This document shows, in pieces, positions 45,401-60,400 of a stretch of 64,000 nucleotides of DNA. Both the position numbers and the translations under genes were made by a program. The stretch is from Ctena decussata (Eukaryota; Mollusca; Bivalvia; Lucinida; Lucinidae): assembly GCA_963989385.1 (NCBI GenBank), contig OZ022507.1, positions 57,051,400 through 57,115,399 of the forward strand. Direction: 5' to 3'. The notes under the pieces were generated by a model that saw only the letters and a program-made list of their open reading frames with translations, searched no databases and was not told where the DNA came from. Numbering within the stretch: the first letter of the stretch is position 1; the number at the start of each line of letters is the position of its first letter.

Positions 45401-48400
45401 ATTCAGGCAGGAATTCAGGCAGAATTCCCACCAGGAATATTCAAATGAGCAGTATTCTCACAGTTAAATTTGAAATTCCTGACAGGAATCCTGCCAGGAA
45501 TATGGACAGGATTGTTGGCATGAATTTGGTTGTGTTGCATATTACACAAAGACCTTGACATACTCTTTCAACATGCTATTTAAAACTTTCACATGCACAG
45601 TGGCTTTATAAAACACAACAGAACACGTATCTTGTCAATCTCTTGGGTATTATGATTATATTACATGTATAGACATGGATCAGTACTGCCATTGCTCTTT
45701 AACACAATTTTATGACAGAAAGTAATTCTGTTACCACCACACATATATTGAACTCATTTTCATTTTTATGTCCAGGGATGTGGGTGGGGTACATGAAATT
45801 GTGTATAAATTGAATATTTTACCCCTAAACTTAAATCTGCCTGTAGAAATGTATGCATTAATAATACAAAAAATAATTAAACTTACATTCTCTTCATCCT
45901 AGCTGTTATTAATTCATCCTTCAAATAACACAGAAAACCTTTTAATATGTTTAGTACAAACAAACAGCATGGCCAGTCTTCAAGTTGAATTTATCACTTA
46001 TGATTCACTGTGTAGTTGAAGTGCACCGCCAAAATCTTTATGCTAGATTCAATTAATTTTGCAAAATTTTCAGCTCTGTTTTCCTGCTAGGATTCCTGGC
46101 ATGAATTTTTCAAATTTTCCTGCTGGAATCATGAGTGGACTTTTTATCATTTTCCACATACTGTTATAATTCAGCCTGAAAATGAAATTCCTGTCAATGT
46201 CCAGCAGGACTCCTGCTGTAATCATGTCAGAATTTTCGTACGGGAGGAATATACAAGAAACAGGGTATGATGGTCCATATGTCACAGCCCACTGACTTCC
46301 GACTTAGGCTAATTTTGCAAGGTTAAGATTTTGTAAGAAGTTGATTTCAGGGTTCCTATTACTGTAGCAACCTGAAATTTTGTATGAAGATTTATATCTA
46401 TAAGTACAACAGGAATACACAAGAATCAGGGTACATTGATACATATATCAAGGTCCACTGACTTAATTTCTAAGCAGGGTTGCCACACAGTGACTCTGAA
46501 ACTGTATAAAGGGCTGCAGTTTATGTCACATTTCAAACTTTGGGGGACACTTGACCTATGGACTTTTATATTTTTATACAAGTCTGCCTCAATAAACCTA
46601 GTTATCCTGCAAGTGCCAATACCGTAATCAAGGTGCCATCTTTCTCAAGGCACTAGGTGGGGGTATCCTTGTACTGTGGACACATTTCTAGTTTAATTTC
46701 AATTGCATGAGGGGTCATAACATAGGTATCAATTGAAAACTATGAAATAGTCCCAAAATTGCCATCAGCTACTCTGCTCATCTGTTTCTTTGCATAATTT
46801 AAAAATGTATATATATCTTAATCTTGTTTTAATTTTGTGTTTTAGCCTCAGAACAGAAGTATCCTGCTTGGGAGTTTTGGACATCTCCCTCAGATCATTT
46901 TGCCCTCGCAGGGAGCAAACTCAGCCTTAAATGTATCTTTGCTGGAAAGTAAGTATCAGCATTACACAGAGCTCCAGCTTAGGTGGAGGTTTGAGGATAA
47001 TTTGTAGATAATTGTTCTCATTTCTCAACAAAAGCATATGTTGTGAAACCCTTCATTAGAACCGTCTCGCTGAGACGGTTCTAATGAGGGATTACAACAT
47101 ATGTTTAAATAGAGAAATATAGAAAATTATCACTTAATTATCATTGTTACCCCTTCTTATCTGCAGCAATGGTAAATTGTACAATTTCCACCTTGTTTTA
47201 ATGTTGGCCATATTCGCAGTCACAGTATGCAAAATTTAAATATCCGCAAATAAGCCACGACACAACAAAACCAACAAAGTGGTTATGCGCCCAGCGCAGA
47301 CTCAGATCAGCCTGGGCATCCGCCCAGTCTGATCAGAGTCTTCGCAGTCCGCATGGAGATAGCCTAGACCCTTAGCTACCCTTTAAGCACTTAGCAAAGA
47401 CTTTGATCAGACTGTGTGGAGGTCCAGGCTTATCTGAGTCTGTGCCGGGCGCACAACTACTTTGTTGGTTTTCTGGTGTGGTGGCTCAAATATGACATCA
47501 TTCCACGAAAGAATGATAAAAAACATATGCATGAATATTGCATTTCTGAACAAATAAGTACCATAAATATTCTACATATTGGGACATATACCAGAAGGTT
47601 TGAGCAAATAATGATTTAATGAAGACCCAGATCTGACTGTAACAGTTTGATCAGGGTTTACACTGTTTGTCATTCCACTTGTATCTTTTGGATGCATTAC
47701 TGCATTGTATCAACCAAAACGTTCGATTTTAAGACATTTACGGTAATTTGTGTAGGTGTCCCAATTTTTGGAAGTTTTACAGTACCTCTCAGATGGACAG
47801 ACCTCTTTGGCCTAATGGATAAGAGCGATATCTCTTAACCATTAGGTCTCTTTATGCTGTGTGTGTTAAAGCCTTGATGGCACACCTGGGAGAATGCCAA
47901 GTTCTGCTAATGGAATGTAGGGTGGTTTTCTCCAGGAGCTACGGTTTTTTCCCACCTTGCCCACCTCTGCTTAATGATTGGCTCAATGTAAGTAAAATAT
48001 TCTTGAAAAACCCATAACAAAAAAAAAAGAAAAAAAACACACACACACAAAAACTCTCACATGAAGTCACTCAAATTATATCAACTTATAAATTACAGTC
48101 CAACCCCAGATGTAATGTGGCGGAAGGTTGAAGGAAACAAAGAAATAGAAAAACCTCCAAATTCAAAGTACAAGGCCTTTGGCATGACGCTGGAAATAAA
48201 CAATATTCGTGTGGAAGATGCCGGCCAGTACGAATGCTACGCCATGAATACTGAAACCACTCAGCAGCCCACTAAAGCCTTCAACGTCAGAGTAGAATGT
48301 GAGTAATTTTGCTAGGTACCATATTTCTTTAGTTATAAGGTGGGGGGTTTCCTTCTAAAACTATCCCAAAAATCTAGATCTCTCTTATAAGATGGATCTA

Positions 48401-51400
48401 GATTTTGGGGATTGTTTTAGAAGGGAAAAAACCTATCTCATGTCAGAATTTCGAAAGCATGTTTTAGATAACTGGGGTTATTGTAGAAATGGAAAAACAC
48501 TCTTTTTGCTAAGCGAAATAAAGCACAAAAAAAGCAGATAAGAAAATGTATGTCTGCAAAAGTTCAAAACAGTTTTGTGCAAGCTATATAATATTGAAAG
48601 GGCAAACAGTGTAGATCCAGATGAGGTGGCCCATCATCTGGAGCTCTACCGATCTGGATTGTGTTTGAAACAGTACATGGTCTGCAGAGGCTTAGTGTTT
48701 TAGGGGTGAATAAGTGAACCCGGGATTAATGTCTCGCCAACACATAGCTCATGTGGAGACAGGACCTTTGTTTAAAGTTAAAGAGTAGGGGATTGAACCT
48801 GTGACCCACGGATTGGTCGTCTAGAACATAAACCACTACTGTGCACTACCATCGCTCCTGGGGCCGTATTCATAAAGCCACTTAAGTCGTTGCTAGGCGG
48901 TTGCTAAGGCTAAATATCTATAAAGGAGATTCTCTACAACTATGAAATTGGGTCTGGAGGAACAGTCTTACAAAGACTGTTCCTCCAGACCAAATTTCAT
49001 AGTTGTAGGGAATCTCCTTCAAAGAAATTTAGCCTTAGCAACACCATAGCAACCACTTAAGTGGCTTTATGAATACGGCCCCTGGTGTTTTAGGCATACA
49101 CAGGAGTAAATTTGAGAGCTTCGGGTTGTATGTGTTGGCTTTGCCTAATAATGTTATGTAATCTTTCGTTGTATTTTATTAAAAGAGATTAACCAAATTT
49201 TATGATAATTTCAACCTTAAATTATTTCCTTCCAATTTAAATTCAGCTGCCCCATACTGGATTGATGAGCCAAAGGACGTGGAAGCCAGTATCGGAGAGA
49301 AAGCCACATTCATCTGTCGAGCTGGGGGAATACCAGAACCAAGTTATATATGGTATATCAACGGGGTGCCCCTGCAAGGTCAGTATCAGAGTTCTTCTTA
49401 GGGTGATTCAGATTAGGGGTCATAGCATATATGGAAAATAGAGATACAATAATAATTGAAATTCAGTTACTATTTTGCTTTTGTTCCAGTGTATAGATTA
49501 TGTAGAGGCTAACAAAATTTTTATAGGTGTCAGATTTGTGTCCTCATACTCCTGTGTGTGATTGAAAATATCACCAGTTAAGTACAGTTACTAGGTATTA
49601 ATAAAAGAGTCATCAATATTATCAGTAACTTATGGAAACATCAGTGCAGTTTCTAAGTAGCCAAACAGGTTACAGCTTATATGATAAAACTAAATGCTGT
49701 GATCCATGCCTATCCCTGACCTATATTTCACAATTCACTGATCAAAAGAAAATTATGCTCTCATTGTGTTTAGCTCACTTTCTAAGTGACCAAATGGGAC
49801 ACAGTCTTCGTAGCTGGTACATGGTAACACCTTGGGAATGGCATCAGTGCATGGATCCTTATCTAGCCTCAAATTATTGTTTTTATTCTGTTATAAGACA
49901 AGCTTTTTCCCCTTCCAAACCAATCCTAAAAGTCTAGACCCATCTTACAAACTGAATCTAGAATTTTGAGATTGTTTGGAAGGGAAAATCTACTCTTGTA
50001 GCAGAGTTAATATGACTTATTTTACATGTTTGGGCAGTTTGGAGAGGCTTATTGTCCCTGTCTGTAACAGTCCTACAGCTGAACAAATATTGTATATTTC
50101 ATGGCTCAATGAAATTTTGAGTAAAGAGTGATGTTGATTAATATAATCCGTCCGTCCGTCCGTAAACATTCTTGTGCGCTCCATAACTCATTAACCGTTT
50201 GGGATATATTCATGATATTTGGTAGGAATATGTATTAGGTTGGGGGAACGTGTCGCGTACAGGAGTGGTCGCTCCCCCTTCCTTAGTTTCCAAGTTATGC
50301 CCCTTTGATTAATTTTTTCCCTGCCAGTCTTGTGCGTGCCATAACTAGATAACCGTTTGGGATATCTTCATGAAACTTCATAGCAATGTGTATGAAGTCT
50401 CAACAATGTGTCGCGTACAAAAATGGCTGCTCTCCCTTTCTTCATTTTAGAGTTACATCCCTTTCATTAGTTGATTATGGTTATTTTTGTGTATACATAT
50501 CTTGTGCATACCTTAACTTTGTAACCGTTTGGAATATCATGATGAAACTTTATAGCAATGTTCATGATCAAAAGACGATGCGTGGCATACAAGAATGGTT
50601 GCTCCCCCTTTCTTCATTTTGGAGTTACTTCCCTTTGATAAGTAATTTTAGGCATTTCTCAGTCACTCCATATCTCCTTAACCTTTTGAAATATTAGAAT
50701 GGAACTTTGTAGGAATATGTATAATAATGGGGCAATGTATCCCGAGCAAGAACCACAACTCTGGCATACTGAATTATCTGCCCTTGCATAAATTTCCTGT
50801 TTCCTCTGTGATTCCTTAACCCTACATGTAATTTTGTCAGGGGAATGTAGTAGAGCCAAGAATCTAGTATATTTAGTTTATGAATTATCTCCCTTGTTCA
50901 ACTATGGCATTTCTCAACTTTTGAGCCACAATAACTTTGAAGCTGATTTTTGGTATACTCATAGTATTTGATGTGTTAAATATTTGAATAATGTTGCCGT
51001 CATTAGTTATAAAGTGGTTGCCCCTGTTTGTCTGCCTATCCATCCTTTTGTAAACAATCTTGTTCATTCCATACTCCTTTATGACATTAAAACGGGCGTA
51101 TTATGCGCCGCTTGCGAAGCCCTTGTTCTTGTTTGCCTTCCTTCTCAGAAGGGGTCTGCTCTTCAAGGAAAGAATTTGGTCCTCTAGGAGCAAATTCTTT
51201 GCTTGAAGAGTGGATCCCATTTGGAGTGCTGCATCGTCCAAAAAACCCCAACAGGAATTCATGTTGTTCTCTACATGTATGTAAAACTGATGGAAAACTT
51301 TGAAAGTGGCAAATCAATATAACATAATTTTTAGAAAAGGGGCAAGGGCATTTATTAGGCAGAGGAATGGGGTTTATAAGGATTAATATGGTATACACTA

Positions 51401-54400
51401 TTAACTTTCAGATGTTCGAGATGAAAGAATCTACCAAAACGTCAGATTTTTCAAGATCGACCAGAATAATATTACTATCACAGATCTCACATTGGAAGAT
51501 CACATGAACATACAGTGTAATGCCACAAACAAACATGACTATGTTTTTGCCGATGTTTTTCTCAATGTGTTGGGTAAGTCCCTTGTGTAGCAGTGCTCCA
51601 GATAAGAAGGGGTAACAGGGATAATTAAGGAATAATTTAGGGATTATTTTCAATTTTTCTCAGCAAAAACATATGATGTGACCCCTCATGAGAACAGTCT
51701 CAGTGAGATGGTTCTAATGAGGGGTCACAACATATGTTTTTATTGAGAAATAAGAAAATTATCTCAAAATTGTCCTCAATACCCATCCTTATCCGGAGCT
51801 CTGAATAGGGATCAAACATGGTTTTCTATGTATTACATGTAGCATCTACTGAGCACCGAGGGAGGTGCTGGCACTGTTGTTTACACCTCCCTACAAGCTC
51901 AGCAGATGTTAACACATCAGAAAATCATGTTTGATAGCCATTGTTGCATAAAAAGAGAGGGAGGATGGTGACAATACTGACTTACTGTCCAAAGTCAGTA
52001 ATTAGGACTTAGGCATTTTCATTTTGTCATAGTTTTGCATGGAACCTCTTGATTTCTCATATTTCTGTAACTGCATGTCAGATTCTTTTCATATTTGGTT
52101 TATAATATCTCTGTTACATTAACTTTGACATGGAATGTCTAAGCTATGGCTCACTCAACTCTGGCCAAGGGTCAGTCAACTTTAAGTAGGACTTCAGCAT
52201 TTGTTGCTGTTTTTTGCTCATTTTTCTATTATACCCAGATGGAGACTTTTGATACAACATGACAAGGGTTTGCTTCCTTAAATTGGACATATTTACATCA
52301 TTTGAATGCTGCTGTTAACCTAAGGTCAAGGTCACAGACTCAATATTGCAACAAAGTTTTGTGTTAATGTATGGTTCAGTAGGAGACGGCACTTAAAGGG
52401 GATAATATGTGATCTGCTCACTTGCTCTTGTAATATTATATTATGAAATAATATTAACCGTCCTAATGTTTCAGGCTTATCAGTTTTTAGTACAATAAAT
52501 TGGTTATGTGACAATGTTTAGAAAAACTAAGCAGTGCTACAGAAAAGAAGGGGTTACAGGGATAATTTAGGGATAATTTTCCATATAAATCAATAAATAC
52601 TTACGTTGTTACCCATCATTAGAGCCATCTCGCTGAGATGGTTCTAATGAGGGGTCACAACATATGTTTTTATTGAGAAATTAGAAAAAATTACCTCAAA
52701 ATTATCCTAAAAAAACATTTTTATCGGAAGCTCTGAACTAAGGTAAACTTACCTACTTTCAGCGGAGAAGCCTACTATTATTGTGCCACCTCAGCCTCAG
52801 ATGAAGGTCGCTGAAGGGCAGACAGCTGAGATCACGTGTGAAGTGACTGGAAAACCCGATCCTATCATCACATGGTACAGAGACAGAAGTCTCATCACCG
52901 GGGGACGTTTCAAAATTCTCCCAACAGGAAACTTAAGAATTGATGTAAGTCAGTTTTGCTTTTGTCTAACCTGCAGCCAGATAACAAGACATACGTATTA
53001 CTTTTATGGCGGTGACATACACTTTCATTGAGTTTACAGTTTAGCTTTGTTTCTTTTGTATTGCACAGATAAGCACCATGCAGCTGTCCGTGGAATTCTT
53101 GAATTGTTCGCATGGCCAAATAGTTAGTGCTGCCGACTCTAGGTCATCTGATTGCGGGTACAGGTCCTGCTGGAGGCAAGATTCTGTCAGAACATTGTAC
53201 AGAGGCCTTCATTATCATCCTTCTATTATCCTAGTCATATTACATCATCCAATTTCCTTTGATTAAATGATGAAACCTGCTGTTACAGGGAGATGCCTTT
53301 AATACTGTTTCTCTTTGGCTTTTGTAAATGAGAAATAAGACAAATTCAGAGCTCCAGATAAGAAGGGGTAACAGGGATAATTCAGATATTATTTTTCTTA
53401 CTTCTCAATGAAAACATACACTGTGACCCTTCATTAGAACCATTTTAGCTGAGACGGTTCTAATGAGCAGTTACAACATACCTTTTTATAGACAATAAGG
53501 AAATTTATCTATAAATTATCTCTGCCTTCTTATCTGCAGCACTGAAAATTACTTCAGGGTTCCAGGTTATAAAATTTGAGAATAATCTCAACCGCAAAAT
53601 AAAGCACACTGATTGTCTGCTTCCAAGCACAAGCATGTGCTCGGAAGCAGCCAATCAGTATGCCTTATTTTGAGTTTGAGAATGTACTCAAGTTTTATAA
53701 CCTGTTGGCCAGATTAACGATAAGTAATAGCTCTGATCTTTTGTGGTGCCCATATGCTCATTTCACCATTTTTACTTGCAGAATGTGGTGATGGCAGATG
53801 CTGGAAACTACAGATGTCAGGCTAGTAACAAATATGACAGGAACGTCACTTCGTCCATATGTAGGATGCAAGTTAGACGTAAGTTCATGTGTCATTCTGG
53901 TAATGAGGAAGCTGTAAAAAGTCTTATTAACACACAATCTTTGTTACATATTTATTTTTCACAGTTTATTCATCACATACTTCTCCATGTTTTGGCTAAT
54001 CAAAGCCTTTATCAATATGTTTTTTTCTTTAAATGCTTCATTGTCTTCATATTGCTGATGTCCACCATTTGAAAATTTTCGAAATGGTGGACATCAGCAA
54101 TATGAAGACAATGTAGCATTGAAAGAAAAGAAACCTTCTGGGTAAAGGCTTTGATTAGCCAAAACGTTGAGTAGTATGTAAATCTCTGTTTGGCCACAAT
54201 AGACCGTATTTTCTGGAATAAGCAGAGCATATGCATGCTTGGCCAGTTGTGTTGGACACACCTATATTATGTTTATTATTTTGGCTAAATTGTATAAATT
54301 TTGTTTCTTCTCAAAAATGATATAGTACATTTTCCTACCTTCTCATAATTTTATGTCACATAAGCACCTTTTTCCCCCCTGCGTTTTCATGAAGAGTCAC

Positions 54401-57400
54401 ATACATGTAAAACAGGGCTTCAGATAAGAAGGGGTAACATGAATAATTCAGAGATAAATTTTTTTATTTCTCAACAAAATTCGTTAGAACACAAGATAGT
54501 TGTTTATGGAGAAATTTGGAAAATTATCCCTGTTACCCCTTCTTATCTGGAGCACTGTTAAAAGTCTGTCATGACATCTTATAACCATACTTTCAGGTAA
54601 AACCAGAATAGAACAGCTGCCGCTGGACTTAGAAGTTATTGCAGGAAATGATGCAAAGTTCACCTGCTCAGGGTCTACTGACTTTGACGAGGCTAAGAAC
54701 ATGCAGGTAAAGTATCCATCATTGGCAGAGTTACTCCCCTTTATAATATATTAGAAATTTATATGTACCATGTTTATTCAGTGATAAGACAGAGTTTTTC
54801 TCTTCCAAAACAATCCCAAAGATCTAGATCCATCTTGTAAGATGGATCTAGATCTTTGGGATTGTCTCTTCCAAAATACAAGATGGATCTAGATCTTTGA
54901 GATTGTTTTGGAAGGGAAAAACCAATTTTGTATCCAAATTACACAGGACTGCTTTACATATTTGCCTTAACTCTCACCTTATAACGGAATATAAGTACGG
55001 TAAATTGATATAGAGAGGTGTCATGGCCAAAGAGAGATGCAATGGTTGAGTGCTTGGATGCACGGGGCTATAGCACAGGAGTTCCTGTGTTTGAATCTCC
55101 AATCAGCCAACAACTGAAAAACTCTCTCGTCAACCTGGCAGTAAATGGGTACCTGTTTCATATTAGAGAAGGTAAAAGGCAGTGAAAGGAGAGGGATAGG
55201 CATCACCTTTACTAACTTAAGGATGAAATTTCATAGATGCGTTGTTAAGACTGCAGGCTTTATGGAAAGCATACAGTTGAGTGCACTCAGATTTTATGGA
55301 ATTCATACAGTTGGGCACACTGTGTTTTACAAACACATTTTCTAGTCTCTAATTTTATGTTAAGTACCTTATGATATATATTACCCCATATACCCAAGAC
55401 TCACATGTCAGCCAAACTAATGTTGGCTGAGGGTTGATATGGGTCAATGGTTAAAAGATTATGACTTGAGGTTGACATAGAGGTTGTTGATTGGTATGGA
55501 ATATTACTTGACTAACAGAGCTCTGGTTAAAGTGTGGTTTTTTTTAGGATAATTCTGAGATATATCTTTTATTTCTTAACAAAAACATGTTGTGATTCCA
55601 CATTAGAAGTCCTAGTCAGACGGTTCAAATGAGGGGTCACAACATAAGTTTTCATGGAGAAATGTAGAACATTATCCCTTGATTATCCCCTTCTAATTGG
55701 GAGCACTGACTAATCTCTCTCCAACAGGTATTATGGGAGAAAGATGACAAGGCTGTGTCTGTGGACGAACAGAGAATGTCTCAGAATTTCCAGGACAACT
55801 CGCTGACAATATCTGGTACCATAGTCCGAGACTCGGGAGTCTATACCTGTGTAATCACTAATGGCCTTGATGTTGCTAGAGCTTATGCTTTCTTGACAGT
55901 TAAAGGTAAAATGGGCCTACTTTAATTATTCTCAATATTAGGGCAGAAATACAAGTACAGAAAAAAATGTATCCTAGGCACACAATTTAGATCTAAATTA
56001 GACTGCTCTTGTGTATCAAATCTGAAAAAAATGCATTAATTTGGACTCACAACCAGATTGAAGAAATGTTAGGACTAGTAAAGTGTCACGATATTCCAAG
56101 CAGTAATGGTAGCATATGAACATTCCCACTGTGTAACTAAAACATTAAGTTAAGGTCTATGCCAAGTGATGTGTATTTCCAAGGAGAAACTCAGATGTTG
56201 AAATTATAATATTGAAAATATTGAAATCATTACTTCAGAACAGGGACATAATACTGACAGTTTTATGTTGAGAATCGACAAAATTTTTATATTGAGAGGT
56301 AAGGCTGTAAGTGGCATATGGGCCAAGCTAAGACTCAGATCAGCCTGTGCATCCGCCCAGTCTGATCAGATTCTTAGCTTGCACTGATCTGAGTCTGCGC
56401 TGGGCACACAACCACTTTGTTGGTTTTGTCATGTCAAGGCTCATATTAATATCAATGCTTTCTTTTAGATCGTCCTGACCCGCCTATGAATGTTGAAGTT
56501 GACAGATGTAGGACATTCTCGGCTGACATTAAGTGGCTCAAAGGAATGGAGAACAATGCTCCGTCGCAGTACTTCATTGTCCAGTACAACACCTCCTTCA
56601 ATCCCGACCAGTGGATTTCCGCTAAAACTGTTGAGAGCACACAAAACACTGCTAATATTGAGTTAATTTCTTGGGCCAACTACACTTTCCGTGTTATTGC
56701 CACTAACAAGATTGGACAAAGTTTTCCCAGTTCACACACAAAGAAAGTTTGTCGTATTTACCATGATCGTCCAATGAAAAACCCTGCTAATGTGAGATCA
56801 ATAGGAAACAAAAGAGGATACCTGGTGATTGAGTGGACGGTGGGTATTATCAGTGCTCGAGATTAGAAGGCTAGGGAAACCAGGAATAATTAAGGGATAA
56901 TTGTCCATATTTTCTCATGAAAATGTGTTGTGCCCCCTCATTAGAACCATCTCACAGAGATGGTTCTAATGAGAGGCCACAACATATGTTTTCATTGAGA
57001 AATAAGAAAAATTATCCCAGAATTATCTTCTAAACCAGATTATCTGGAGCTGTGCTATGATACTGTTATTGTACATATGTTTGTTGTGCATTGATGTTTG
57101 TAACTTCATTTTTATACACCCGTTTTGAAAAAACGGACGTATTATGTCATGGCGCTGTCCGTCCGTCTGTCCGTCCGTCCGTAAACATTCTTGTGCGCGC
57201 CATAACTCATTAACCCTTTGGGATATATTCATGATATTTGGTAGGAATATGTATTAGGTTAGGGGAACGTGTCGCGTACAGAAGTGGTTGCTCCCCCTTC
57301 CTTAGTTTCCAAGTTATGCCCCTTGGATTAATTTTTGCCCTGCAAGTCTTGTGCGTGCCATAACTAGATAACCGTTTGGGATAACTTAATGAAACTTCAT

Positions 57401-60400
57401 AGCAATGTGTATGAAGACCCAACGATGTGTCGCGTACAACAATGGCTGCTTTCCCCTTCTTCATTTTAGAGTTACATCCCTTTCATTAGTTCTTGTTGAC
57501 TATTTTTATGTATACTAACCTTGTGCATACCTTAACTTGGTAACCGTTTGGAATATCATGATGAAACTTTATAACAATGTGCATGATCACAAGACAGTGT
57601 GTCACATATAAGAATGGTTGCTCCCCCTTTCTTAATTTTGGAGTAACCTCCCTTTGATTAGTATATTTTAGGCGTTTCTCAGTCACTCCATATCTCCTTA
57701 AACTTTTGAAATATTAGAATAAAACTTTGTAGGAATGTGTATAATAATGAGGCAATGTATCCTGAGCAAGAACCACAACTCTGGCTTACTTAATGAATTA
57801 CCTGCCCTTGCATAAATATCCTGTTTACTCTGTAACATTAAAACTGTTTAAAATATTGTAGTGATGCCAAGGGACTGTAATACAACCGAGAATGGTATGT
57901 CTAGTATATTTAGTTTATCTCCCTTGACTTGATATACTAATGTTGAATAGTTGAATTCATTTATTATAGAGTGGTTGCCTCTGTTTGTCTGTCCGTCTAT
58001 CCTTTTGTAAACAGTCTTGTTCACTCTGTAACTCCTTTATGATATTTAAACGGGCGTATTATGCGCCGCTTGCGAAGCCCTTGTTAAGTTTTGGTCAATC
58101 CAAACACCAGTCCAAACCTATATTAGTTCAAATGTGAATGTACTTGTGATCAAATGGTTTTGGTTTTACAGCCTTTTGAGACAATTTCAATCTGTATAAA
58201 TCTAATTTTCTGGAGAGCAGGATGAAAGAGAAAGAAAGGATTAACAAGAGTAAAAAATAGTGGATCCTGTCCCGCACCTGCTGCAAGCAGAGCTAAAAGC
58301 TAATATCTATAAGAGGCTCCAATGTGGAAAGTTCTAAGGTATCTTTGCTTCACCCTAGCACCCCCATGAAAGAATAATTATGGGGAAAAATACGAAGATA
58401 CTTTAATACTCATTAATACTTTAGAAAAAAGAAGAAAAAAAAAAAAAGAAACCATGCAGACAGTTAAAACACATTGTGTTGCAGAATTTTTGTATGCTAT
58501 TATTATGTCTTTTTTCTGACCATTTAAATCTTCTACAGCCAATGAGTGAATTGGAGCACTTCGGACCTGGATTTTACTATCATCTCACAGTCAAAGAACG
58601 AGGAAGCACCACAACGCAAACGTACAAGATAGATGACTGGCGGAATTTCACCAAGGAAATATCGGTGCCGAATAAACCTTACACACCATACACTGTGACA
58701 GTTCAAGCCAAGAACACAGACGGTGATGCTAGAGAGGATGCCCCCGAATACACCCTATATTCTTTTGAAGATAGTATGTAGCTTTTAGCTCTGGTGTATG
58801 AAAGAACAGAATAGCCAGAGGAACAGATAAAGGGGATAAATGATAAAAATTTTAAGATAAGTTTTATTTCATAATTTCTCAATAGAAACATATATTGTGA
58901 GTACTCAATGGAATCGTCTCCGTGATACGATTCCATTGAGTACCCACAACATATGTTTTTTATGGAGAAGAAAAGTATCTGGTTATTATTATTATCTGAT
59001 ACCCCTTTTAGCTGTTCCTCTATTATAGTCAAGTTGGTGTCAGCATTGGGCATCTCAATCAGTGTTAAAGTTTTGGTTAGAGTTTACATGTATATATTGT
59101 AGACAAATGCTTAATCAAGCAAGCTATAGTGTGTGGCAATAGGGTGATCTTCTTGTTTAACTGACATGAGTTTGACAATTTCTGTGCATAAAGAAATCCC
59201 TAAAAAAATGCATGATTTGTCATGGTCATTTAATGTAAAATTTATGACACTCACTGAAAGCTGGTTTCATAAATTTCGTACTAAGTGACAGAGCCCCAAT
59301 TAAGAGGGGTATGGAGGATAACTAAGGGATAAGTTTTCTCAATTCTTAGTGAAAACATATGTTGTGACTCCTCATTAGAACCGTCTCGATGAGACGGTTC
59401 TTATGAGGGGTCACAACATATGCTTTGATGGAAAAATAAGGAAAATTGTCCTTAAGTTATCCCTGGTACCCTTTCTCATCTTGGGTTACCCCAGCAAGTG
59501 ACAACTTGTTTAAGATCCTCAATATCTGGAGCTCTGTACTTATTTTTTCAGTTCCAAATGTGCGGCCGTCAAATGTACTAATAACGGGAGTTGCAGCCTC
59601 AGTGGCCAATGTTTCATGGACATGGGATATTTCATGGTTGGAAGAGCAAAAACAGATATCGGTGATACATGGCAAGATGAGAGGCTTTAAGGTATCTGTA
59701 GTGCTAAAAATTAGCAAATCTTTCATTCTATTAGTGTATAAACAATTCTTGTGTGATCCATAAAACATGATAGCCAGAGTCAGATCAAACTTCTGTAGTA
59801 ATGATACGTTTATTATATACCTTTTAGTCTGATTTATTATCCATTTTTATCTCTCGCCATAACTCGCTGATGGATGTGAAGTTTCATCAGACTGGCTTCA
59901 GTAATGCATGAGTTATTGCCCTTGAATTGACTTAAAATCAATAAAATGAGCCATAACTACATAACCAATTATCCAAACATCATGAAACTGAAACTAGATA
60001 TATATCATCATAACCCGCTGATGCACATGAAGTTTCATCAGACTGGCTTCTGTAATGCTTGGGTTATTGCCCTTGAATTGACTTAAAATCAATAAAATGA
60101 GCCATAACTGCGTAACCAATTATCGAAACTTCATGGAACTTTAAATATAGATCACCATATTAACATGGTCATGCATGTGAAGTTTCATCAGACTGGCTTC
60201 AGTAATTCATGGGTGATTGCCCTTGAATTGACTTAAAATCAATAAAACCAGCCATAACTACGTAACCAATTATCGAAACTTCATGAAACTTAAACTTAAT
60301 ATATATCACAATAAGATGGTCATGCACATAAAGTTCCATCCATATGGCATTGGTAGTACAGAGTTATTGCCCTTGAATTGACTTAAAATCAATAAAATGA

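Noticed and set aside
47797..47870. Possible tRNA-Arg gene
   Set aside because: Only the 5' half resembles tRNA; there is no matching T arm or acceptor 3' strand. A SINE is the better explanation.
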